Of a DNA stretch of 53,901 nucleotides, positions 42,740 through 51,215 are shown in pieces. Position numbers and translations under genes: made by a program. Positions within the stretch are counted from its first letter, which is position 1. Each line of letters starts with the position of its first letter. The notes below the pieces were generated by a model. The model saw only the letters and a program-made list of their open reading frames with translations, searched no databases and had not been told where the DNA came from. Source of the DNA: Candidatus Dormiibacterota bacterium (GTDB lineage Bacteria > Chloroflexota > Dormibacteria > Aeolococcales > Bog-877); assembly GCA_027306595.1 (NCBI GenBank), contig DAHUZI010000137.1:1-53901 (forward strand). Direction: 5' to 3'.

Positions 42740-43206
42740 CAGCGGACGACCTGGCGCAGCACCCGGGCGGCGATGAGGGGAAGCGCCGCCGCCACCTTCG
42801 GGCTCAGCCCGTGGCCCGGTCCGAAGTCCTCCCCCTCCACCCCATACACGACCAGCTCGGCCGGGACCCGCTCCAGCGCCCCGGCCAGCCGGATCGCGGC
42901 CTCCACCCCCAGGCCGTGGGTGGAGGCCGCCCGCCCGCCCCGGCGGGCGCCGGCCCCGGGCTCGAGCCGGACGACCCGGCCCGGCCGGCTCCACCGCCCC
43001 GGCCCCGGCGGCTCGACGCGCGCGGCGTCGACGACCACGCACCGGTCCGCCCCCATGAGGGCATCGAGGAGGCGCAGCGGCTCGCCGTCGCACTCGACGA
43101 CGTCGACGCCGGCCGGCGCCCGCAGCCGCACGAGGTCGGCGACCCGGGGCCCCACGCCGTCGTCGCCGCGGAGACGGTTGCCCACGCCGATCACCACCCG
43201 CCTCAC
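42739..43206 (-). CDS. Hydrogenase maturation protease (HyaD/HycI family)
   Basis: 155 residues. Clips the C-terminal peptide of the large subunit after nickel insertion. VVIGVGNRLRGDDGVGPRVADL is the GN-x-L-x-x-DDG motif with the nickel-binding Asp; CVVVDAARVEPP carries the second acidic residue, and STHGLGVE the His. GTG 43206 overlaps the hydA stop by GTGA, so it is made next to its substrate. Confidence 0.92.
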   Translation of the reverse strand: MRRVVIGVGNRLRGDDGVGPRVADLVRLRAPAGVDVVECDGEPLRLLDALMGADRCVVVDAARVEPPGPGRWSRPGRVVRLEPGAGARRGGRAASTHGLGVEAAIRLAGALERVPAELVVYGVEGEDFGPGHGLSPKVAAALPLIAARVLRQVVR

Positions 43207-44510
43207 CGGCGGTCGACCTCGAGCCGAAGGAAGTGGGCGGCGCAGGAGATGCAGGGGTCGTGGTTCCGCACCGCCTGCTCGCAGCGCCACCCGAGCTCCC
43301 GATCGCCGAGGTGGAGCCCGCTCTCCACCACGCGCCTCAGGTCGTCCTCGATGGTGAGCTGGTTCTGGGAGGTGGGCGGGACGATCCGGCAGGAGCGGAT
43401 CACGCCGGTCTCGTCGAGGTCGTAGCGGTGGAGGAGCAGGCCCCGCGGCGCCTCGGTGGCCCCGCAGCCGGTCCCCGCCCGGGGGGCCACCGCGACCGCG
43501 GCGGGGTCGGGGGGTCGATAGGCGTCAACCAGGCGCAGGGCCTCGACGCAGGCGGCGACGATCTCGACCGCCCGCACGACGATGCTGCGGAACGGGTTGC
43601 GGCACGGCGCCACCAGCCCCGCCTCGGTGGCCGCCGTCCGGGCGGGCCCGTCGAGGAGGTCGTGGTTGAGGGCGAACCGGGCGAGCGGGCCGGTGAGGTA
43701 GGGGAGCCGGCCGTCGAGTCGAGCGTGGAGCGCGGTCGAGCGCAGGACCTGCTCCTCGACCACCCGGCGCTCGAAGGCCCGGGCGTCGAGGTCGAGGCCG
43801 TCCGACGACACGATCCGCCCGGCCTCGATGGGATACGCGCCGTCGCCGCGCAGGCCCACGAAGCGGTAGTCGGCCTCGAGGTCGGGGAAGTCGAAGGCGG
43901 CCACCCAGCGGACCGTCGCCAGGGCATCCTCGATCGCCCGCGCCAAGGGTTCGGCAAGGGCCTGGACCGCGGCCGCCGGCGGGGCGCGGTAGAAGCCGCC
44001 AACCCGGACGTTGACCGGGTGGATCGCCCGCCCCCCGACCACCTCCATGATCCGGTTGCCGATGCGCTTCAGCCGCAGCCCCCGCTCGACGGCGGCGCGG
44101 TCGAGCGCCGCGAGCTGGACCGCGTCCTCGCAGCCGAGGAAGTCGGGCGCATGAAGCAGGACCACGTGCAGGGCGTGGCTCTGGATCCACTCGCCACAGT
44201 AGAGGAGGCGGCGCAGGGCCCGGATCTCGGGGCTCACCGCGACCCCAAAGGCGTCCTCCACCGCCGCGCACGCGCTCAGCTCGTAGGCGACCGGGCAGAT
44301 GCCGCAGATCCGGGCGGTGATGTCGGGGGCCTCATCGCCCCGCCGGCCCCGCACGAGGGCCTCGAAGAAGCGAGGTGGCTCGAAGATGTCGAGCTCGACG
44401 GTGCGGACCGTCCCGTCGCGGAGCTCCACCCGGAGCGCACCCTCGCCCTCGACCCGGGCGAGGGGGTTGATCTGCACGGTGCGGTCGCCGGGTTCAATCC
44501 GGTGGGTCAT
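43203..44510 (-). CDS. hydA: [NiFe] hydrogenase large (alpha) subunit, group 3b
   Basis: 435 residues. Binds the Ni-Fe centre through Cys69 and Cys72 (RICGICPV) and Cys420 and Cys423 (DPCISCAAH), with cleavage expected after His426, removing a nine-residue tail [25 protein letters not shown] at the N-terminus and [10 protein letters not shown] near the end match cytosolic bidirectional sulfhydrogenase-type enzymes. ATG 44510 overlaps the hydD end by 17 bp. Forms the HydABGD tetramer with the genes upstream, oxidising or evolving H2 coupled to NADP(H). Confidence 0.95.
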   Translation of the reverse strand: MTHRIEPGDRTVQINPLARVEGEGALRVELRDGTVRTVELDIFEPPRFFEALVRGRRGDEAPDITARICGICPVAYELSACAAVEDAFGVAVSPEIRALRRLLYCGEWIQSHALHVVLLHAPDFLGCEDAVQLAALDRAAVERGLRLKRIGNRIMEVVGGRAIHPVNVRVGGFYRAPPAAAVQALAEPLARAIEDALATVRWVAAFDFPDLEADYRFVGLRGDGAYPIEAGRIVSSDGLDLDARAFERRVVEEQVLRSTALHARLDGRLPYLTGPLARFALNHDLLDGPARTAATEAGLVAPCRNPFRSIVVRAVEIVAACVEALRLVDAYRPPDPAAVAVAPRAGTGCGATEAPRGLLLHRYDLDETGVIRSCRIVPPTSQNQLTIEDDLRRVVESGLHLGDRELGWRCEQAVRNHDPCISCAAHFLRLEVDRR

Positions 44511-45285
44511 GGCGCAGGTGCTCCGATCGGAAGGCGGGGGCGGCGGCATTGAAGGTGCGGTAGAGGCGCTGGAGGTCGGGCCGGGAGACCCCGAGCCGGA
44601 TGAACCGGTTCGTCAGGGGGCTCGGGCGGGCCGACTCCGCGGGTCCGAAGCAGCCGTAGCAGCCGCGGCCGACCGCCGGGCAGAGCGCGCCGCAGCCGGC
44701 ACGGGTCACCGGTCCCAGGCAGGGCACGCCGGCCGCAACGAGCACGCAGACGGTGCCCCGGGCCTTGCACTCCTGGCACACGCTGTGCCCGGGCACGACC
44801 GGCGGCCGGCCGGCGATCAGCGCGGTGATCACCTCGAGGAGCTGGCGGCGGTCGACCGGGCATCCGTGCAGCTCGACGTCGACCGTGACGTGGGCCGCGA
44901 TCGGGGTCGAGGTGGCAAGCGAGGCGATGTATTCGGGGTGCGCGTACACGACGGGGGCGTAGGCGCCGGCCACGGCGAAGTTGCGCAGGGCCTGGATGCC
45001 GCCGGCGGTCGCGCACGCCCCGATCGTGACCAGGACGCGCGAGGCCTCGCGCACCCGCCCGATGCGATCGGCGTCCTCGGGGGTGGTGATCGAGCCCTCC
45101 ACGAGGGAGACGTCGTAGGGCCCGCCCTCATCGGCCCGCGACAGCTCGGTGAAATGGGCGACCCGGACCGCGCCGGCGAGGGCCAGGAGCTCGTCCTCGA
45201 GATCGAGCAGGCTCAGCTGGCAGCCGTCGCAGGAGGCGAACTTCCACACCGCCACCGATGGCCGCCAGCCCCCGCCGGGGATCAC
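44494..45285 (-). CDS. hydD: [NiFe] hydrogenase small (delta) subunit, group 3b
   Basis: 263 residues. [19 protein letters not shown] gives the first Cys pair of the proximal cluster; [15 protein letters not shown] and [26 protein letters not shown] give the rest; [38 protein letters not shown] bind further Fe-S clusters. No Tat signal, so cytosolic. GTG 45285 overlaps the hydG stop. Passes electrons between HydA and HydG/HydB. Confidence 0.95.
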   Translation of the reverse strand: MIPGGGWRPSVAVWKFASCDGCQLSLLDLEDELLALAGAVRVAHFTELSRADEGGPYDVSLVEGSITTPEDADRIGRVREASRVLVTIGACATAGGIQALRNFAVAGAYAPVVYAHPEYIASLATSTPIAAHVTVDVELHGCPVDRRQLLEVITALIAGRPPVVPGHSVCQECKARGTVCVLVAAGVPCLGPVTRAGCGALCPAVGRGCYGCFGPAESARPSPLTNRFIRLGVSRPDLQRLYRTFNAAAPAFRSEHLRHDPPD

Positions 45286-46142
45286 CGTTCGCGCTCCTGC
45301 AGCAGGCGGGCGACCCGGCCGCCGTAGGGGACGACCGGCCCGTCACGGCAGAGCAGCAAGGGCCCCAGCTGGCAGTGACCGCACAGGCCACCCCCGCACT
45401 GCATGTTCCGCTCCAAGGAGACCCGAATGGCGCTCGCCGCCACCCCCCGGTCCACCAGCGCCGCGGCGACCACTCGGATCATCACCTCGGGACCGCAGAC
45501 GAGCGCCGCCGCGCGGGCGGGGTCGAAGGGCACGGCGTCCAACAGGGTCGTGACCAGGCCAACCGCCCCGGTCCAGCCGGGCGGGGCGGAGTCCACGGTC
45601 GCCCGGACGTGGGCGCCCGCCTCCCGCCAGCGCCAGAGGTCCTCCTCGTACAGCAGCTGGTCGGGGGCGCGCGCGCCGACCACAACCGAGAGGCGGCCCC
45701 CCCCGCCACCCTCGCGGGCGATCAGGGCGCGCACCGCCTCCCGCAGCGGGGCGAGCCCGATGCCGCCGGCGATCACGACGACGTCCGATCCGTCCAGCTC
45801 CTCGGTCGCCCAATGCGTGCCGAACGGTCCCCGGACCCCGACGACGCCGCCGATCGGGAGCCCGCAGAGGGCGCGGGTCACCGCCCCCACCGCCCGAACC
45901 GTGTGGTCGACCGCGGGCGACGCCAGCCCGCTGACCGAGATCGCGGCCTCGCCGATCCCGAAGGCGGTCAGCATGTGGAACTGCCCCGGCCGGGCGGCCG
46001 CAAGGGGCTGGTCGATCGGGGTGAGCCTGAGGGTGAACGTGTCGTCCGTCTCCCGGCGGCGGCCCACGAGGCGGTACCGACTCGGCGTCAGCGCCCGCCG
46101 GGCGGGCGTGGCCTCAGCCGGTGGCGTGGCCGGCCGAGCCAT
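45282..46142 (-). CDS. hydG: Hydrogenase gamma subunit, FAD/NAD(P) and [2Fe-2S] oxidoreductase
   Basis: 286 residues, ferredoxin-NADP reductase-like. [21 protein letters not shown] is the flavin loop; [20 protein letters not shown] binds NAD(P); the C-terminus [21 protein letters not shown] carries four Cys for a [2Fe-2S] cluster, as in dihydroorotate dehydrogenase electron-transfer subunits. The first codon at 46142 overlaps the cyclic-nucleotide-binding gene by 29 bp. Confidence 0.93.
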   Translation of the reverse strand: MARPATPPAEATPARRALTPSRYRLVGRRRETDDTFTLRLTPIDQPLAAARPGQFHMLTAFGIGEAAISVSGLASPAVDHTVRAVGAVTRALCGLPIGGVVGVRGPFGTHWATEELDGSDVVVIAGGIGLAPLREAVRALIAREGGGGGRLSVVVGARAPDQLLYEEDLWRWREAGAHVRATVDSAPPGWTGAVGLVTTLLDAVPFDPARAAALVCGPEVMIRVVAAALVDRGVAASAIRVSLERNMQCGGGLCGHCQLGPLLLCRDGPVVPYGGRVARLLQERER

Positions 46143-46596
46143 CGCCGTAGACGTCGAGGAGTCGCAGCTGGGTGGACTGCAGGTGGCGCATCATCTGCGC
46201 CGCGAAGCGCTGGACGAGCCGGTACCCGAAGGCGGGATCGGCCTCCGCCTTCGCCCGCAGGCAGGCCGCGTCGATCGCCACCGCCCCCACCGGGGCCACC
46301 GCCCGTCCGTCGAACACCCACCGGTAGGGGGGGAACAGCCACGACCAGCCGACCACGTCGCCGGTCTCGACCGAGTCGATCACGAGGCCGCCCCGCCCGG
46401 GGACGTGCAGCTCGATCGCGACACGGCCCCGCCGCACGAGGTAGCAGGCGTCGGCGCGGCTCCCCTCGGTGAAGAGCAGCTGGCCGGCCTCCAGCGCGAC
46501 GTTGCGGGAGCAGCCGGCCACCTGCTCGACCTCCTCGGCGTTCAGCCCCTCGAGGATGGGCAGGGCGGCGATCAGCTGGGCGATGGTGTCGGGCAT
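46114..46596 (-). CDS. Cyclic nucleotide-binding-domain protein (no helix-turn-helix)
   Basis: 160 residues. CRP-type cNMP barrel: ILEGLNAEEVEQVAGCSRNVALEAGQLLFTEG, YLVRRGRVAIEL, and the GDVVGWSWLFPPYRWVFDGRA phosphate-binding region in modified form. There is no C-terminal DNA-binding domain, so it is probably a ligand-sensing subunit or partner rather than a transcription factor. Placed between hydB (1-bp gap) and hydG (overlap), a position conserved for such genes in some group 3b operons. Confidence 0.85.
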   Translation of the reverse strand: MPDTIAQLIAALPILEGLNAEEVEQVAGCSRNVALEAGQLLFTEGSRADACYLVRRGRVAIELHVPGRGGLVIDSVETGDVVGWSWLFPPYRWVFDGRAVAPVGAVAIDAACLRAKAEADPAFGYRLVQRFAAQMMRHLQSTQLRLLDVYGDGSAGHATG

Positions 46597-46597
46597 G

Positions 46598-47767
46598 TCA
46601 CGACCCCCCGGGTGCCGGTCGTGCGGCCGTCGCGCCATCGGCGCGGCGGATGGCGTCCACCTCCTCGCACAGGTCGATCCCGACCGGGCACCAGGTCACG
46701 CAGCGCCCGCACCCGACGCAGCCGGACTCGCCGAACTGGTCGTGCCACGTCCCCAGCTTGTGGGTGAGCCATTGGCGATAGCGCGCGCGCGTCGACGGCC
46801 GGACCGGGCCGCCGTGAATGTAGGAGTGGCCGACCTCGTAGCACGAGGCCCAGCGCCGCTCGCGCTGGCTGGCGCCGGTGAGGTCGGTGGTGTCCTCGAC
46901 CGAGGTGCAGAAGCAGGTGGGGCAGACCATCGTGCAGTTGCCGCAGGCGAGGCAGCGGTCGGCGACCTCGTCCCAGCGCGGGTGCTCGAGGTTGCGCTCG
47001 AGCAGGGCCGGCAGCCCGTCTCGGTCGAGCCGGCGGCGGATCCGGGCCGCCGCGTCCCCCAGGACCCCGTCGCGACTCCGGCGGTCAATCGTGGTCGCGC
47101 TCGCGCCCCCGACCGCCCTGAGCAGAGCGGCGCCCGCGCCCGTCGCCGACCGGGACAGGAAGCGGTGGCCGCCGCCGTCGACGAGCTCGGTGAGGGCGAG
47201 ATCGAACCCGGATCGGGCGTCCGGCCCGGTGCCCATCGAGGTGCAGAAGCAGGTGGCGGCGGGGCTGCCGCACTCCGCGACGACGACGAAGGTCTGGGCG
47301 CGGCGGCGCAGGTAGGCGGGGTCGGCCGCGCCGGCCGCGCCCAGGACCCGGTCCAGGACCCCAAGGCCGGCGACGTCGCAGGGCCGGATGCCCACCAGCG
47401 CGGTCGGCGGGGCGTCCACTCCCGCCTCCGCGATCTCCACCCCGCCAGCGCCGGCGCTGGCGCGCCAGACCCGGTCGCGGGGCGGGAGCACCTGCGCCTT
47501 GGCGGAGTGGGGCCCGACCGCCCAGGCGAAGAACGCGGGGGACTCGGTGCGCTCCAGACGGTACCGGCCGGGATCCTGGGCGTCCCGCCAGCCGGCGGGG
47601 AGGTCGGCCACCCCGGCGATCTCGGCGAGGGTGATCGCCCCGTCGCGCACCACCGGGCCGAGGGTGCGATACCCCCGGCGGCCCAGGGCGCCGATCAGGC
47701 GGTCGATCCCCTGCGGGTCGAGGACCGCCCAGTCGTCGGCCGGCGGGCGCGACGGCCGAACGTCCAT
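46598..47767 (-). CDS. hydB: Hydrogenase beta subunit, 4Fe-4S electron-transfer protein
   Basis: 389 residues. Two ferredoxin-type clusters at the C-terminus: CLACGNCTMVCPTCFC and CVGCGRCVTWCPVGIDLCEE, plus ATCFCTSMG in the middle. The N-terminal part (VGIRPCDVAGLGVLDRVL) is the HydB/AsrA-like domain. ATG 47767 lies 6 nt after GACCAT and no Shine-Dalgarno is seen. First gene of the hydrogenase operon. Divergent from the DNA ligase gene. Confidence 0.92.
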   Translation of the reverse strand: MDVRPSRPPADDWAVLDPQGIDRLIGALGRRGYRTLGPVVRDGAITLAEIAGVADLPAGWRDAQDPGRYRLERTESPAFFAWAVGPHSAKAQVLPPRDRVWRASAGAGGVEIAEAGVDAPPTALVGIRPCDVAGLGVLDRVLGAAGAADPAYLRRRAQTFVVVAECGSPAATCFCTSMGTGPDARSGFDLALTELVDGGGHRFLSRSATGAGAALLRAVGGASATTIDRRSRDGVLGDAAARIRRRLDRDGLPALLERNLEHPRWDEVADRCLACGNCTMVCPTCFCTSVEDTTDLTGASQRERRWASCYEVGHSYIHGGPVRPSTRARYRQWLTHKLGTWHDQFGESGCVGCGRCVTWCPVGIDLCEEVDAIRRADGATAARPAPGGS

Positions 47768-47773
47768 GGCCCG

Positions 47774-47779
47774 ATGGTC
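47774..47779 (-). promoter_or_regulatory. -10-like box, hydrogenase operon
   Basis: GACCAT on the minus strand, exactly 6 nt before hydB ATG 47767. A weak match, kept because of the spacing shared with other operon heads. Confidence 0.35.
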
Positions 47780-47878
47780 GCGCCCGACGCGAGCTGCCAC
47801 CTGCGGGAAACCACGGGGGGCGGCGGCGGGGCTTCCCCCGGCGGCTGGTTCCGCAACGCCTGCACCCGGGAGCGCACG

Positions 47879-49447
47879 ATGGCCGCCGTGGAGCTGGCCG
47901 ACCTGGTGGCGACCTCGGCGCGCGTGACGGCAACGACGTCCCGGCTGGCCAAGGTCGAGGCGATCGCGGGGTGCCTGCGGGCGGCGGGCCCGGCAGGGGC
48001 AGCGGTCGCCGTCGCCTACCTGGCCGGGGCCGTACGGCAGCGGCGGCTGGGGATCGGGACGTGGGCCTTGGGCGAGCCCCCGCCGCCGGCGGCCGTCCCC
48101 GGCCTCACCCTCGAGGCGGTCGATCGGGCGTTCGCCGAGATCGAGGCGCTGGCCGGGCCCGGCGCCGCCGCCGCCCGGCGGGAGCGGCTGCGCGCCCTCC
48201 TGGGCCAGGCGACGGTCGACGAGCAGCACTTCCTCACCCGGCTCGTGCTCGGGGCGCTGCGTCAAGGCGCCCTGGCCGGCCTCGTGACCGAGGCCGTCGC
48301 CCGCGCCGGCGGGGTCGAGGCGTCGGAGGTCCGACGGGCGGCGATGCTGGGCGGCGAGCTTGCGGAGGTCGCGGCCGCCCTGCTCGGCTCCGGGCGCGAC
48401 GGTCTGGCGGCGTTCCGCCTCGCCGTCGGCCGGCCGGTGCGGCCGATGCTCGCCGCGACCGCTCCATCGTTGGCGGCGGCGGTGGCGGAGCTGGGCGACG
48501 CCGCGGTGGAGTGGAAGCTGGACGGCGTTCGGATCCAGGTCCACCGCGCGGGCCGTGCGGTGGCCGTGTTCACCCGCACCCTGGAGGCGATCACCGAGCG
48601 GGTCCCTGAGCTGGTCGAGGCGGCCCTGGCGCTCCCCGTGCGCCAGATCGTGCTCGACGGGGAGGCCATCGCCCTTCACCCGGACGGACGGCCACGGCCC
48701 TTCCAGGAGACCGCCGCCCGCACCGCCACCCGGACCGGCGTCGAGGCGCTCCGCAACTCTCGCCCGCTGACCCCGTTCTTCTTCGACTGCCTGCACCTGG
48801 ACGGCGACGACCTCTTCGACCGCCCCGCTCAGGAGCGCATCGCGGCGGTGGCGGCGGTTGTGCCACCCCCGCTCTGGGTGCCGCGGGTGGTCACCGGCGA
48901 CCTGCAGGTGGCGTCCGGGGTGCTGGATGAGGCCCTCGGCCGGGGGCACGAGGGGGTGGTGCTCAAGGCCCTGCCCGCCCCGTACGAGGCCGGCCGCCGC
49001 GGGCGGTCCTGGCTCAAGGTCAAGCCCCGCCACACGCTCGACCTCGTCGTGCTCGCCGCCGAGTAGGGACACGGCCGGCGCCGGGGCTGGCTGTCGAACC
49101 TCCACCTCGGCGCCCGGGATCCGGCGACGGGCGGGTTCGTCATGCTCGGCAAGACCTTCAAGGGCCTCACCGACGCAATGCTGACGTGGCAGACGGACCG
49201 GCTCCTCGCGCTGGCGACCGATCGGGGCGGGTCGGTCGTGGCCGTCCGACCCGAGCTCGTCGTCGAGATCGCCCTCGACGGCGTCCAGACCAGCCCGCAC
49301 TACCCGAGCGGCCTCACCCTTCGCTTCGCCAGGGTCGTGCGCTACCGGGAGGACAAGCCGGCGGAGGAGGCCGACACCGTGGAGACGGTCGGCGCGCTGC
49401 TGCCGGCCGCTGCCGGCGGGGGACCCGCCCCCAGCGCCGCCGGCTGA
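47879..49447 (+). pseudogene. ATP-dependent DNA ligase with an in-frame amber codon
   Basis: Full frame of 522 codons from ATG 47879 (RBS GGGAG). The N-terminal DNA-binding domain is followed by adenylation motif I with Lys213 (EWKLDGVRIQVHR), IVLDGEAIALHPDGRPRPFQE, FFFDCLHLDGDDLF, GHEGVVLKAL and motif V WLKVKPRHTLDLVVLAAE. Codon 396 is TAG (49064-49066) where relatives have Trp (AAEWGHG). The frame then continues cleanly through the OB-fold domain ([32 protein letters not shown], motif VI). Without readthrough the product (395 residues) lacks the OB fold and should be inactive. No other lesion is seen. Confidence 0.85.
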
Positions 49448-49540
49448 GCGGACCCGGCCGCCCGCCGCCGGTCGGCTGCGGATTCGCCCGCGACCGCCGG
49501 TCCGGCGCCGCCCCGCCGACGGGGCCGGGGATCGACCGCC

Positions 49541-49915
49541 CTACAGCACCAGGAGCACGAGGGTCACGAGCGCGACCGCCAGCCCCGCCGTCGCCGCGGC
49601 GGCGCCCCAGCCCCAGCGGGCCCAGATCGACCGGGCCGCGGCCGCCAGCCCGCCTGAGGTCGGGGCTGTGGCCCCGACCCACGCGGCGGCGACCGGCCGG
49701 GGAAGCCAGCCGGCGTCGACGGCGGCGGTGACCGCCTCGAGCCAGCGGGCGCCCTCGCTGGTCGGCGGGGGCGGCGCCACGCGGGATCCGGGGTCCGGCC
49801 CGCCGGGGTCGGGCAGGCGGGCGAGGTCCGGGTACCGTCCGGCGAGCCCGACCACCCAGTCGAGCTCCGCCGGGCGGAGCGCGCGCCGGGTGGCGGCGGT
49901 CGGCGCGGCCGTCAT
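49541..49915 (-). CDS. Small C-terminally membrane-anchored protein
   Basis: 124 residues. A soluble N-terminal region (LRPAELDWVVGLAGRYPDLARLPDP) followed by a Pro-rich stretch and one C-terminal membrane segment (GWGAAAATAGLAVALVTLVLLVL), type IV tail-anchored topology. Not assigned to a family. ATG 49915 overlaps the preceding stop (ATGA). Forms a two-gene unit with the RHH-like gene. Confidence 0.6.
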   Translation of the reverse strand: MTAAPTAATRRALRPAELDWVVGLAGRYPDLARLPDPGGPDPGSRVAPPPPTSEGARWLEAVTAAVDAGWLPRPVAAAWVGATAPTSGGLAAAARSIWARWGWGAAAATAGLAVALVTLVLLVL

Positions 49916-50268
49916 CCCGGGCGTCCCCGGTCGCCGTCGGGCGTCCGCTCCCGGCGGCTGAGCGCGGCCCGAACCGCGTCCAGCCGCTCGCGGAGGTTCA
50001 GCGCGTCGATCGTCGCCACATCCCGGGCGAAGTCCCAGATCACTGTTCGGGTCTCTGGGGACAGGCCCTCGGGCCTGGAGGCCTCGTGGACCGCGGCGAG
50101 GAGCATGAAGTTCACCGCAGCCGAGTAGCTGGCCTCGACCGGCGGTTCGGCCTGGAGGAGGATCGCCTGCGTCTGCCGCACGAAGCGCTCGATCCGGTCG
50201 TCGAGCACCACCGTCTTCTTCACCACCGCCATCGACGACCCTCGCAGTAATTCGCGGAAGCTCAGCAT
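49912..50268 (-). CDS. Small protein with a ribbon-helix-helix-like N-terminus
   Basis: 118 residues from ATG 50268, or 106 from ATG 50232. KKTVVLDDRIERFVRQTQAILL could be the beta-strand and helices of an RHH/CopG-type fold; the rest (EASYSAAVNFMLLAAVHEA and RTVIWDFARDVATIDALNLRERLDAV) is helical. No established family is recognised. ATG 50268 lies 5 nt after TATCTT; ATG 50232 has a GAGGG upstream. Coupled to the tail-anchored gene downstream. Confidence 0.55.
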   Translation of the reverse strand: MLSFRELLRGSSMAVVKKTVVLDDRIERFVRQTQAILLQAEPPVEASYSAAVNFMLLAAVHEASRPEGLSPETRTVIWDFARDVATIDALNLRERLDAVRAALSRRERTPDGDRGRPG

Positions 50269-50273
50269 CCAAG

Positions 50274-50279
50274 AAGATA
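50274..50279 (-). promoter_or_regulatory. -10 box of the RHH-like gene
   Basis: TATCTT on the minus strand, 5 nt before ATG 50268. Local AT-richness (50240-50290) stands out from the surroundings. Confidence 0.4.
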
Positions 50280-50339
50280 GGACGATCAGACGCTCCCGTC
50301 AACCCCATCGGGTGCCAGACCCGTGACGGCCGGGCGGGG

Positions 50340-51215
50340 TCAGGCCGGAGCCTCGTCCAGCTGCGCGACGACCCGGGCGAGGAGGGCCCCCAGGGGGCGA
50401 GCGGCCCCCCGCCCCACCCGCAGGACCTCCTCCCCGTCCACCGGGCCGGGAGCGAGGCCGCTCGCCGGGTTCGTGACCAGCGAGAGGGCGAGGATCCGGG
50501 CCCCGAGGTGGTGGGCCGCGATCGCCTCGAGGACGGTGGACATGCCGACGACGTCCGCCCCCAGCCGGGCCAGCATCGAGACCTCCGCGGGGGTCTCGAA
50601 CTGGGGCCCCAGCACCCCCGCATACACGGCCTCGGGCACGGTCGGGTCGAGGCAGCGGACCAGCCGGCGCAGGCCGGGGTCATAGAGCTGGCCGACGTCG
50701 ATGAACCGGCCCCTGTGGGGCGCGGGCGGGAGGGGCCCGACGAGGGGGGAGCGACCGGTGAGGTTGAGATGGTCTCGGAGCAGGACCGGGCCGCCCACCG
50801 GCACCTCGGGCCGCAGCGCCCCGGCGGCGTTCGTGAGCACGACCGTCCGGGCTCCGGCCAGAACTAGGCTCCGGACCCCGTGGACCACCACCGCCGGCGG
50901 GTGGCCCTCATAGAGGTGGACCCGCCCGGAGATGACCGCCACCCGCCGACCGGCCACCTCGACCGCGCTGATCCGACCCGCGTGGCCGGGCGCGCTGGGG
51001 CGGGGATAGCCGGGCAGGTCGCTGGTGGCGAGCCGGGCTCGCGCCCGTCCCAGTCGCGCCTCGGCGGCGGCCCAGCCCGATCCCAAGACGATCGCGACCT
51101 CGGGCGGTCCGCCGAGCCGGTCGCGAAGGACGGCGGCCGCCCGTGCGGCCAGCCGGAAGGGCTCGTCGCCGCCCGTGGGCGGCCGCCGGGGCGTACCCTC
51201 GGGCCCCAAGCTCAC
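50340..51215 (-). CDS. punA: Purine nucleoside phosphorylase (trimeric type)
   Basis: 291 residues. Splits inosine or guanosine with phosphate to base and ribose 1-phosphate. VAIVLGSGWAAAEARLG (phosphate), VISGRVHLYEGHP, VVLTNAAGAL, GVLGPQFETPAEVSMLARLGADVVGMSTVLEAIAAHHLG and LSLVTNPASGL are the class I motifs. GTG 51215 overlaps the permease stop (GTGA), so it is the last gene of a transport-plus-cleavage operon. Complements the pyrimidine enzymes at 33-35 kb. Confidence 0.94.
   Translation of the reverse strand: MSLGPEGTPRRPPTGGDEPFRLAARAAAVLRDRLGGPPEVAIVLGSGWAAAEARLGRARARLATSDLPGYPRPSAPGHAGRISAVEVAGRRVAVISGRVHLYEGHPPAVVVHGVRSLVLAGARTVVLTNAAGALRPEVPVGGPVLLRDHLNLTGRSPLVGPLPPAPHRGRFIDVGQLYDPGLRRLVRCLDPTVPEAVYAGVLGPQFETPAEVSMLARLGADVVGMSTVLEAIAAHHLGARILALSLVTNPASGLAPGPVDGEEVLRVGRGAARPLGALLARVVAQLDEAPA

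Noticed and set aside
46469-47878. Long plus-strand frame preceding the ligase
   Set aside because: Antisense to hydB with no motifs; the ligase begins at ATG 47879 with a Shine-Dalgarno sequence.
46598-49300. A 900-residue minus frame running from the DNA ligase region into hydB
   Set aside because: The upstream half is antisense to the ligase gene; hydB starts at 47767.
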